NCBI GenBank assembly: GCA_946803715.1
Contig: CAMPET010000121.1
Location: 4,632-34,462 of the forward strand
Direction: 5' to 3'
Origin: Beroe ovata
Taxonomy: Eukaryota; Ctenophora; Nuda; Beroida; Beroidae
Length of the DNA stretch: 29,831 nt
In this document: positions 11,001 to 18,412 of the stretch, piece after piece
How positions within the stretch are numbered: the stretch's first letter is position 1
How the letters are laid out: each line of letters begins with the position of its first letter
The notes under the pieces: model-generated
Database searches by the model: none
What the model was told of the DNA's origin: nothing
What the model saw: only the letters and a program-made list of their open reading frames with translations
Translations under genes and position numbers: made by a program

Positions 11001-14000
11001 TCTGTGGCAAGACTGTTCCCACAATAGGTGGGATCAAGTCTCATATCCTGAGGAACCATCCCTTCATTACCACAAGGAAGATGGATAGATCTGAACTGGG
11101 GAGTAAGGATCTGGAAAGGGTGGCCACCATAGAGAGGATGCACAACAGTTCACTGAGACGAGGCAGTACTGTCGGAGTGATTGAACCACCTCCCCCGCGT
11201 ATCACACCAGATGTTCAGCTGATCTTCCCTTGTCAAGTGTGCTTCTTCCTCTTTTCCATTGATCTCCATGTGCAGGACCACTGGAAGATTCACAGTAATG
11301 AAGCCAATGAAGAGTGGACTTGTACCTTGTGTGATGAACAGTATGGTGAGTTCAAGAGTTTCAAATTCCACATTGAGATGCACCAGAATGATGCCTTAAC
11401 TTTCGCCCAGTCGACTGTCGAGCTGCAGAATATTTGTAGTTTTTGTGACATCACAATTGAGACACAGCAAGCTCTAGATGGACATGTTCTCATCCACAGA
11501 TCTGTGGACCACTTCAACTGTGTCTTCTGCAAATGCAAATCAAACACGTTTAGAGACATGAAGGCCCACATTTCGCAGAATCATATGAATGCCGATTCCT
11601 TACCAAATGACCCATCACGACATTTGAATGAAACTCCCTTTAACAGCTCCACATTCAAGTGTTCAATTTGTTTGAAGCTTTGTAACAACCAGTTCAACCT
11701 CAACTCTCACACCAAAGCTCATATCCTGGGAGGTAAACCCTGTAATCTCTGCAACTTCAAGTTCAAAGACATGTCTGCTCTCAAAAATCACCTGCTTCTC
11801 ATACACAGAGCGTCTGAGGATTACATATCAGCTATAGAATGCAAGGCGGCATCAAGGAGCGACGCAGTAGCTGATTATTGTGAACTCTGTGATACATCAT
11901 TCTCTTCACAAGGAAAGTTCCAAAAGCACAGGAAAGCTTGTCGGGACAAGTTCAAGTCAATGAATTCCACTAGCCAAGATAACAACAACCTCTACTCCTT
12001 GCTCGAGAATGGGCACTCGCCGATAATTGGAGAAGTCAGTACCGTAAAGCAGTTAGTTTCTGAGACTGTCATGGAGTCTGCTGTGAATAGTGGTACTCAA
12101 GATTGTGCAGTGAAGACTGAGCTTCCCGTGGACACACATTGTGAAGACATGAACCAGGGCTCATTCGAGGAACTGGAAAGCTTACCAATGGAAATACCCA
12201 TCAAATCAACAGACGATGGGTCACTATGTCCACAGCTGTCGATCTCACCACATAGTTACAACACCAGGAAGAGACCAAGACCAGATTCCTACAACAACAT
12301 TGTCCCTGCCAAGCTGCTAAACTTGTCCTATTTAGGTTACCCTCGGTCCAGCTTCCCAAGTCAGGATACTCCAGCTAGAAAGTTACCTGTTCTAAAACCA
12401 AAACCGCCTCCGGTCATTACAAGTCCACCTGTAGGGTTGGAAGATGAGCCTCCCAAGCCACCACTTGAACCACTGAAAATATTGTCAGTTGAGTCCTCTA
12501 CCCCAAATAGGAATGGTGAAAACATTGCTAATGAGGAAGTCTATTGTGATGTTTGTGAACTCAATTTCACTACTAATAAGCAGCTGTATTGGCACAAGCA
12601 CACGAAGAGGCATTTAGCCATGGAAATCCTGGCAAAAGGTGCTCCAGTTGCGAGCCAGGGCAAACACCCCTGTGACCAATGTGATCAGGGATATAACTGT
12701 AAGAAACAACTCCGGTGGCATAAGAAAATAACTCATGAGGAAAACACCAATCTTGCTGACATAGTTCATCGACAGCTGCCGCAATCCAGAGTTGGTGTCC
12801 CCAGATTTCAGGTACATTCAGAATTTCTGCCAAGTAAAGAGAACCAGAGCTCGGAAGCAACTGCTTGTTCAGGACCAAGCATCAAACAAGAGCCTGAGGA
12901 TTTGTCTCTGAAATCTCCAGGTGATGAAGTCCATCCTGATGCCAGCGAACTCATTACAGATGAATCTGATGTTTTGCAGTCCAGTGTAGATGAAAGTGAT
13001 GGATCACAATTGATGAATGACTCTGTGGATAATGATGTCGAATATAGTGGAGCTGGAGGTGAACTCTCCCTGAAAGAGAGGTCTGGAAATGGAGATCAAT
13101 CTGAGTCTGAAGATGCGGTTAATGGCCAGACATTCTACTGTGAACTGTGTAAGCTAAGCTACAAATCAAACAAGCAGTTGTACAATCACAAGCGAACTCT
13201 ATCCCACATTCAGCTCGCTAGAATGCATGATCCGTCATTCACTGAGGTGTATTATACCTGTGAAGAATGTAATATCGACTTTCAGTCCTATAAGCAGCTT
13301 TGGAACCACAAGCGGTCACTCCAACACAAGGAGATTGCTGACACGATAATACAAAATCCACCGGCAAAATCAGAAGTAGTCACAAACGGTGAGGGCAACC
13401 AGCCGCCTGAACTCCAGAAGAACTTTGTTTGTCTGGATTGTGACTGTGTTTTTGAGGATAAGAAACAAATGAAGTGGCACAAGAAGACATGGAATCACAA
13501 GACAATCACAATAGTCCCCCCTCCCAATGGAAAGACCGCTGAAGAGAAGCCTGCCCCTCCTCCTAGAGAGCCTAGGCTCCCTGATAAATGCAGTAGAGGA
13601 ACACTCTGTGCTGCTGATAAACCATGCAAGTATCATGAGGCAAAGAATGAGAAGGCACCATACAACTGCCAAGAGTGTAACTTACCATTCCGTGCTCTGC
13701 GATCGTACACAGTCCACTGTAAGCAACATCTTAAAGAAGGGTTCAAATGCACTGTGTGCAATCAGAAGTTTCAGTTTAAAAACTATAACAACGTGAAGCG
13801 CCACCTCACTAACATTCACAAGGTTGCAGGAGACAAGACTAAGAATTACATGGAAACATTCCATGATTTCGACCAAAACGCCCAACCCCTAACAGCAATA
13901 AACCCTGCTGACTTGATGGAAGCTGCTGATTCTTCAATCACAGAATCGAATGCGTCTGTGACAGAGAACAAGACCAATGGAACCCATGATAGTTTTAATG

Positions 14001-15127
14001 GAGCTAGCAGTCCTACTTCGGACCGTTCATCTAGTCCAAACTTCATTGAAGGTTTGCTCAATGATGTTGGATTGACTTTGCAGATGTGCGAACGAAAACA
14101 GGATTGGGACAAGCCCTCTAAATGCAAGTTTTGCAAGGTTGACTTCGAGAATGTCCCAGAGATGTTGATGCATGTCACAGAGGATCATGATAGGAATTTT
14201 CACAAGCAATTCCTGGCCAGCTTTGTGAATTCTGATGATGCATCATCGAGTCTGTCATCTGGAGAAGAGAGTGACGACTCCTGTGGACCGATGTCAGGTC
14301 CAAAAGATCAGAGTCTGAGTGACATTGAGCTGGATGATGGCTACTCTTCACCTGACAGTGTTGGTGAACATGTCACACCCTCCATCAGGATCAAAAGACC
14401 GGCAGGTGACTCTCTGTCAAATGGTTCCTCCAAAAGACCCAAACTAGGTTTCGGTCTGAAGTCCAGTACTCCTCTCAACCCCTCAGAACCTATTTCGGAG
14501 GCCCCAAGCACCAATGGTGCTGGGCCAGATGAAGGCCCTTCAGTAGAGGATATGTTCTCTTCTTATTCTCCCAAAAGACAGTATTCCTGTATCCTCTGTA
14601 ACACATGTTTCACGGTATACCTAGCCTGGTGGTATCACTCCAAGACGGAACATGGCTTCTCCAATGTGAATTACTATGGTGGTTCAGCAGACAGCAAGGC
14701 TCCTGGTACCCCCTATGAGTCAGCTACCAAGAAGAACGTGAAAGCAGAATGTCCTGACTGCCATGCTATCTTCAACCAGAGACTCCTCCTAGAAGCACAT
14801 CTTAAGTCTCACCGTAAACCCAAGATTTTCCAGTGTGATTTCTGTTGCAAGAAGTTCAACTCGTGTAAGAACGCTTCGCGTCACCGACTGAAGTGTCATT
14901 GTATCGTGGTGAATGGGAAAAAGCGCTTCCTGTGTAAGCTCTGTGAAGAGAACTTTCCACGTGCAAATGATTTGATTGAGCACGTGCAGGAGAAACACGA
15001 TACAGCATCGTCTACTTTCTGCTGTGCCACGTGCGGCAAGGTGTACAACAAGGAATCCACGTTTGTTGCCCACATCAGGGGATGTGACCCCGACTCGGCC
15101 TCACCGCCCCACCCTTCGAAAACGTGA
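8027..15127 (+). CDS. Giant C2H2 zinc-finger protein, ~34 fingers, single coding exon
   Basis: A single 2366-codon frame. Residues 1-350 are Ser/Asp/Glu-rich and look disordered. About 34 zinc fingers follow in groups: four near 358-491, two near 593-663, three at 704-785, three at 820-903, then pairs and singles to about 1305. A set with C-x2-C-x12-H-x5-H spacing (U1/matrin or JAZ-like) lies near 1507, 1705, 1745 and 1801. Further fingers sit near 1549, 1881, 1908, 2033 and 2188, and a final run spans about 2242-2355. The last finger ends His-x3-Cys (CCHC). Linkers are long and mostly lack the TGEKP type, unlike KRAB-ZNF arrays. Basic patches such as KRPR and SSKRPK (near 1426 and 2140) could be nuclear localisation signals. 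It is probably a nuclear nucleic-acid-binding protein; H-x5-H fingers often bind double-stranded RNA or protein. No specific orthologue is recognised. The ATG directly follows a good splice acceptor (ATTTCAG), which supports this start. Confidence 0.88.
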   Translation: MDSASGLSLLISAYSYPSSPDSSDHSSNVDSADSEPEDSSKNDTTSQDSQDEVYPSSTVYRTGEGDMFERYESAIDTPPDSLKNDKSSPSGVTCDGMPGENLQSSDSQTAEVKYGDLSDNNPSSLSQEEDDFILSGKAPFSRNDSVGSLASSLRDQFHQEDSMSSLSQDSDTWTPQRYDSALSSSSTPLIKEEVLEYTDGAGQYFYVPPDDSPDTYKPDAPTYLHEQEFTSLSSEIKGGTVWNRDDSVFSSILHNVGLVHKDAAADISKLPSLQRSKLSVLLKSWSNEKAFTDCLVDMTDCDHFYDPIGYDTVLVTDPCMSAKYDTLANGLNHLEVERKQMDEFYNFTEEKSFFFQKCKICSKLFSNTFGLRQHIAHTHPNVSMDDLLRKDEGLFPCVKCKRTFNSQGQLKKHFQKAHIPKVPSSDMNYKCSHCGEHFKTSVLLHRHTSDKHRNRTKTEAAELHEPWSCELCKSIFYKKSNFLKHMQKVHGKMKVSERLLNSAKLSAQLSAHLISPGGRQSRDQAGSPRPTRAKDKEETKDRKKSVKKLDLPDDSDSKTSESAKPRSKSREKKNESVEQPEVRERKPSEINVTCLFCKLCFVSYTDLQLHCADVHREANKIILLKMFTKVGSQPHGINFQCILCDKVCPTPPVALGHLESVHLHRECDVKNEESHSDQVSRPPGEEPPSSINPQLIDFDGLSLMCRFCNKIFKNSKVKRKHEKTVHNDQTIVCFYCFIPILNRTELTKHIKTEHSGSKSLFKCRWCDAHFTSIPKRCTHMKDFHSSDVANITNRSSQSTDCHDAKNGPVEDRGDAPKHGCDKCNLSFPTHDVKLKHDKDVHNEPDSSSCMYCFASFKNRESLIQHIAVYHQSYHKRPYKCKWCEITFETLYQRRLHMKHSHDVVSISDDNSPQQKNTDTSVDENFLNVSTESGEKSSLAFSGKSLQQSFSQFPKETSKLVRKCKFCDAEVTSMILKKHLIKHRQWDHFVCIFCGKTVPTIGGIKSHILRNHPFITTRKMDRSELGSKDLERVATIERMHNSSLRRGSTVGVIEPPPPRITPDVQLIFPCQVCFFLFSIDLHVQDHWKIHSNEANEEWTCTLCDEQYGEFKSFKFHIEMHQNDALTFAQSTVELQNICSFCDITIETQQALDGHVLIHRSVDHFNCVFCKCKSNTFRDMKAHISQNHMNADSLPNDPSRHLNETPFNSSTFKCSICLKLCNNQFNLNSHTKAHILGGKPCNLCNFKFKDMSALKNHLLLIHRASEDYISAIECKAASRSDAVADYCELCDTSFSSQGKFQKHRKACRDKFKSMNSTSQDNNNLYSLLENGHSPIIGEVSTVKQLVSETVMESAVNSGTQDCAVKTELPVDTHCEDMNQGSFEELESLPMEIPIKSTDDGSLCPQLSISPHSYNTRKRPRPDSYNNIVPAKLLNLSYLGYPRSSFPSQDTPARKLPVLKPKPPPVITSPPVGLEDEPPKPPLEPLKILSVESSTPNRNGENIANEEVYCDVCELNFTTNKQLYWHKHTKRHLAMEILAKGAPVASQGKHPCDQCDQGYNCKKQLRWHKKITHEENTNLADIVHRQLPQSRVGVPRFQVHSEFLPSKENQSSEATACSGPSIKQEPEDLSLKSPGDEVHPDASELITDESDVLQSSVDESDGSQLMNDSVDNDVEYSGAGGELSLKERSGNGDQSESEDAVNGQTFYCELCKLSYKSNKQLYNHKRTLSHIQLARMHDPSFTEVYYTCEECNIDFQSYKQLWNHKRSLQHKEIADTIIQNPPAKSEVVTNGEGNQPPELQKNFVCLDCDCVFEDKKQMKWHKKTWNHKTITIVPPPNGKTAEEKPAPPPREPRLPDKCSRGTLCAADKPCKYHEAKNEKAPYNCQECNLPFRALRSYTVHCKQHLKEGFKCTVCNQKFQFKNYNNVKRHLTNIHKVAGDKTKNYMETFHDFDQNAQPLTAINPADLMEAADSSITESNASVTENKTNGTHDSFNGASSPTSDRSSSPNFIEGLLNDVGLTLQMCERKQDWDKPSKCKFCKVDFENVPEMLMHVTEDHDRNFHKQFLASFVNSDDASSSLSSGEESDDSCGPMSGPKDQSLSDIELDDGYSSPDSVGEHVTPSIRIKRPAGDSLSNGSSKRPKLGFGLKSSTPLNPSEPISEAPSTNGAGPDEGPSVEDMFSSYSPKRQYSCILCNTCFTVYLAWWYHSKTEHGFSNVNYYGGSADSKAPGTPYESATKKNVKAECPDCHAIFNQRLLLEAHLKSHRKPKIFQCDFCCKKFNSCKNASRHRLKCHCIVVNGKKRFLCKLCEENFPRANDLIEHVQEKHDTASSTFCCATCGKVYNKESTFVAHIRGCDPDSASPPHPSKT

Positions 15128-15573
15128 TTTTAGAGGAATCGAACTGAACTTTGTTTTTATTATTTAACCGCAGCAATTTCTCTGATTCTCATATTTATCG
15201 ATCTGAATCTCTTATGGAAGTGATTTTTAGGCTGTCTCCAAGTAACCCACTTATAGTGTACATCGAGAGTCCAGACCACATCTGCCAGAGTACTCAGAGA
15301 CTTAGTAGTACGCTACAGTACCTGCAATATTGTACCTATTTATTAACAATGATATGCTTTCTTTGTGATCAGATTTATCATTTTATAGCATTTCTATGAA
15401 ACCAAACTGATAACTAACACTATGGAGATCAACTTTATTATCTCATGTTTAGGTTGTTAATGATCATCGATTTCATGATTATCATTTTAAAATGAAAGTC
15501 AGTCGCCGTTTCATATCGTGAACGTATTCGTAAGGATTGGCAAAGGATCATAGACATCAGTTCGACACTGAAA
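15128..15573. other. Zinc-finger 3' UTR and spacer
   Basis: About 450 bp of AT-rich sequence after the stop codon. No gene and no clear AATAAA were seen. Short inverted matches around TCATGAT and ATCATTTT near 15460-15490 are too weak to call a structure. Confidence 0.5.
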
Positions 15574-15748
15574 TGACTCCATCATCAGCACGAGGGATCT
15601 CTGCCCCACAGAGAGACCCTCTGCTGTGGCATCAGGGGAGGTACGGGATTTGTTTCCCATCCCGGTCACGTTCCATTAGGGTGGGGCTCCCACTGCACCC
15701 TAGTGTGGCTGTGTGGACCCTTCGGGTCCATCCCCCTATTAGTAGTAG
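15574..15748 (+). repeat. Dispersed SINE-like repeat, copy A
   Basis: About 175 bp that matches, in reverse complement, the sequence at 21322-21500. Shared blocks include CTCTGCCC, GAGAGACC, GCTGTGGCA, GGGGAGGTACGG, TAGTGTGGCTGTGTGGACCC and GGGTCCATCCCCCTATT. Two hairpins are visible: CGGGA/TCCCG around 15644-15664, and GGACCC/GGGTCC with a 3-nt loop around 15716-15730. Its size and repetition suggest a SINE or other short non-autonomous element. No clear tRNA-type A and B boxes could be assigned and no target-site duplication was seen, so the class is open. Confidence 0.7.
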
Positions 15749-15943
15749 ACCCAATGGTGTGACACTTCAAATATTTTTACACTTTATGACCCAATGGTGA
15801 CACTGTTTTGGCCCATTCGCCACACTACTACTATTAGTATTATTGCGCACATTGCACACTGCACAGCCACAGGAAGTGCTTCACCTACCGCCCTACTCGA
15901 TCCTCAATGATATTGATAATACTGTCGTGCACTCAACACACTA

Positions 15944-16015
15944 GTGTCAATATCATATAGTGTCAATATCATATTGTGTCAATATCATATAGTGTCAATA
16001 TCATATTGTGTCAAT
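15944..16015. repeat. 16-bp tandem repeat with alternating last base
   Basis: Four full copies and one partial copy of GTGTCAATATCATAT followed by A or T. The last base alternates A, T, A, T, so the higher-order unit is a 32-bp dimer. The fifth copy breaks off after GTGTCAAT. This is a small minisatellite, not a CRISPR array: there are no spacers. Confidence 0.9.
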
Positions 16016-16634
16016 GCCGTGTCGTAGTAAGTGTCACAGTAGTAGGAGTACCGTAGAAGTAGGAGTACCGGACACCGTTTCACACAAGTGTCGTTCGGAT
16101 TCGAGTTTCAAACATATGCAATTTCGCATCTGAAGTAAATGCTAACGTAATTGATTGCATTTGATATGTGATAATGAGAAGTGACACTTTGTTTTTTAGT
16201 TTTATAATATTTATTCAGACATTCGGGCAATTACATTGACGGCGTCTTCCTTAAATTCAACTTCAAGGAATATTGCATAATTTCAACTTTAGGGTTATAT
16301 TAAAGCATCATAGACTGCAGTCTATGAAACTTTGTTTTGATTTACAACTTACACTGTGAAGTCTGTCGTACATAATAGTAATTTTATGTTACGATTGGAT
16401 TCGGAACAAATTTAAGTAATACTTGGAAAGATCCACCATAGTTGACGTATCAGCATGACTATGTTGTCCGTCATTTTCATTTGAGAGATATACGTAAAGG
16501 ATCATTTTAGCATTTGTGAAGAACATTCCTTCGAATTTGATTAGTGATTATGTTCATTGTTCAAGTTTTACCTCTACCGATCTATTTCATTTTCAGTAAA
16601 TGTTTTACTTTTATGAATACTAATAGGAATCATA
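16016..16634. other. Non-coding AT-rich spacer
   Basis: About 600 bp with no gene recognised. A local near-palindrome, CATAGACTGCAGTCTATG, lies around 16309-16326; it contains a PstI-type core and would form a perfect 9-bp-arm hairpin. Confidence 0.5.
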
Positions 16635-16955
16635 TGGCGGATCAGAAGGCTCAACCGGAATTTTATCTTTGAAAAAATATGATTTGACCCTTCTGATCCA
16701 CACGTGGATCACATGGTTCATCTTAGGTGATCCTTCTGATCCACGTGGCGCTTCAAGTCAAAATTCGGTGACCCTCCGGCTCCTGATCCACCTTAGGTGG
16801 ATCAGGAGGATCACTCAGATCCAATTTAACCCCAGGTAAGCGCCACGTGGATCAGAAGGGTCACCTAAGATGAACCATGTGATCCACGTGTGGATCAGAA
16901 GGGTCAAATTGTGTTTTTCAGAGATAAAATTCCGGGTGAGCATTCTGATCCGCCA
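16635..16955. mobile_element. Fold-back MITE with TA target duplication
   Basis: The 321-bp element starts TGGCGGATCAGAA and ends with its reverse complement, TTCTGATCCGCCA. It is flanked on both sides by TA (16633-16634 and 16956-16957), as expected for Tc1/mariner-type insertion. The arms match over most of their length, about 130 bp each, including CACGTGGATCACATGG and CCTAAGATGAACC with their complements. The centre holds a further hairpin, CTCCTGATCCACC facing GGTGGATCAGGAG. The CTTCTGATCC motif recurs many times within the arms. It encodes no protein, so a transposase would have to be supplied elsewhere. Confidence 0.85.
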
Positions 16956-17270
16956 TAGTTATGCATTATGTAATATATGAAAAAGGGACGTCCCTTTCAA
17001 AGGACCTTCCTTTCAAATTCACGGCCATTCTTGCCGGATGTTATCTAATTCTATCCACACATTACACTGCACAACTGGTTTCGCGCGCGCCGCTACCCGC
17101 CTACAGCTACCCACTAAAAAATGCTCGCTGCACTGCAACGCGGCTCAAGCTCAGCAAGCTAGCTCGCGCCGCGACAGCAGTGCAGCGCCTATTGCCTATA
17201 ACGTAGCCAGCTCAGGCAAAATAAATTTTGCCAGTGCAGTCGATGATATTAATAGCGCAGCTGCTATTGA
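16956..17270. other. GC-rich non-coding spacer between fold-back elements
   Basis: About 300 bp with no gene recognised. It has a short palindrome (GGGACGTCCC near 16986) and, near 17214-17232, GGCAAAATAAATTTTGCC, which is close to a perfect palindrome. It is rich in GCGC and AGCT words and in base composition resembles the neighbouring elements more than the flanking AT-rich DNA. Confidence 0.4.
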
Positions 17271-17726
17271 GCTATTCTGCCTCGTTTGAATCCGCGCACG
17301 ACGGTACTTGCGACGCGCCTGCCAGCTTTTATGCTAACCTAACTTTAACCCTAACCTTAACGGTTGGGGTTAGGGTTAGGGTTAGGGTTAGGGTAAGGGT
17401 TAGGGTACTAGTGTTAGGGTTAGGTTAGGGTTAGGTTAGGGTTAACCCTAACCTAACCCTAACCTAACCCTAACCTAACCCTAACCCTAGTACCCTAACC
17501 TTGTCAGATGTTACCTGACCTGTTTCTCGCGCACGCGCGCCTTCATCGATGAAGGCGCGCGCGCCGCGCGCGAGAAACTGAGGTCAGATAAAATCTGACA
17601 ACCCTAACCCTTACCCTAACCCTAACCCTAACCCTAACCCGGCCCGGGTTAGGGTTAGGTTAGCATGAAAGCTGGCAGGCGCGTCGCAAGTACCGTCGTG
17701 CGCGGATTCAAACGAGGCAGAATAGC
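17271..17726. mobile_element. Large palindromic element containing TTAGGG telomere-type repeats
   Basis: The two ends (17271-17340 and 17658-17726) are inverted copies of about 70 bp beginning GCTATTCTGCCTCGTTTGAA, with almost no mismatches. Inside each arm lie telomeric repeats: TTAGGG runs at about 17365-17443, CCCTAA runs at about 17444-17500, CCCTAA again at 17601-17640, and a short TTAGGG stretch to 17663. The runs also contain TTAGGTTAGGG variants. The centre is a GC-rich hairpin around 17547 (CTTCAT-CGATGAAG flanked by CGCGCG runs and GTTTCTCGCG/CGCGAGAAAC). A matching TTGTCAGAT/ATCTGACAA pair lies outside it. The left arm is longer because it has an extra ~94-bp self-palindromic telomeric block (about 17407-17500). 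No ORF of note and no clear target duplication. It could be a fold-back transposon or a healed break. Confidence 0.8.
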
Positions 17727-17742
17727 ACGAGCCTATTAATAG

Positions 17743-17916
17743 ACCCTGTCGAGAATTTTATTGCGCGCGCAGCAAATTTTTCGCGGCTTGCATCAGCAGT
17801 CTTGCATCGCTCGACAACGGTTGTTTGGCGATTAAATTTCATATCGCTGATGCAAGCGGCTTGCGCGGCGTCTGAGAATAAGTTTGCGCCGCGCAAAATT
17901 AAATTCTCGACAGGGT
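17743..17916. mobile_element. Small fold-back element (174 bp)
   Basis: The ends are inverted: ACCCTGTCGAGAATTT on the left and AAATTCTCGACAGGGT on the right, continuing imperfectly through GCGCGC-rich sequence. A second inverted pair lies inside, TTGCATCAGC facing GCTGATGCAA, so the element folds into a stepped hairpin. It has no coding capacity. No flanking duplication could be fixed. It sits 16 bp from the telomere-repeat palindrome and may be a separate MITE nested in the same insertion-prone site. Confidence 0.65.
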
Positions 17917-18412
17917 TGTGCACACGTTGCGCGCCCCTGTTCTACTCATGAACTGAAAAGTCGAAGAAAGACGCGCCGCAGCGCGTGTTGAGTATTTGGG
18001 TCACGCAGCGCGGGAGCAGACAGTGCAGGGTCTATTTATATTATCGATCGAAAAAACAACGGCGGGAAGATTTTTGTTTTGGCATTTGAATTTAATTGAA
18101 TGCTTCTTATGTCGGAGGTTTGTAGTTCAGTGCCAACAGCATCTAATGTATTTTTGTAGAGTTTCCTACTGTCAGGCATGCAATTGCAATTCCGCCTGGA
18201 ATAGAGTCCGCCAGTCTGTCGTATATGCCTCTTTTTTTATCACATCATTGACTTTAGAATCAAGAATGCACAGATGCTGTAGACAACAACACCCAAATCT
18301 TATTTGGTTTTGGAAAAAATAGTTAAATATAATATGTTCTCATCATGAGGCATCAGTAAAATCAATATAGGAGTACTTTGTATGGATTGAATATTGCTCA
18401 TGCATAAGAAAT
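17917..18412. other. Spacer before the coiled-coil exons
   Basis: About 500 bp. A 108-codon frame (17996-18322) is open but Cys-rich without pattern, resembles no family, and lacks any supporting signal, so it is not called as a gene. Confidence 0.45.

Noticed and set aside
15944-16015. Regular short repeats that might suggest a CRISPR array
   Set aside because: The units are contiguous without spacers, and the window is clearly from an animal nuclear genome.
17996-18322. 108-codon plus-strand frame with many Cys
   Set aside because: The Cys spacing follows no known motif, there is no supporting signal, and it lies in DNA next to fold-back elements.
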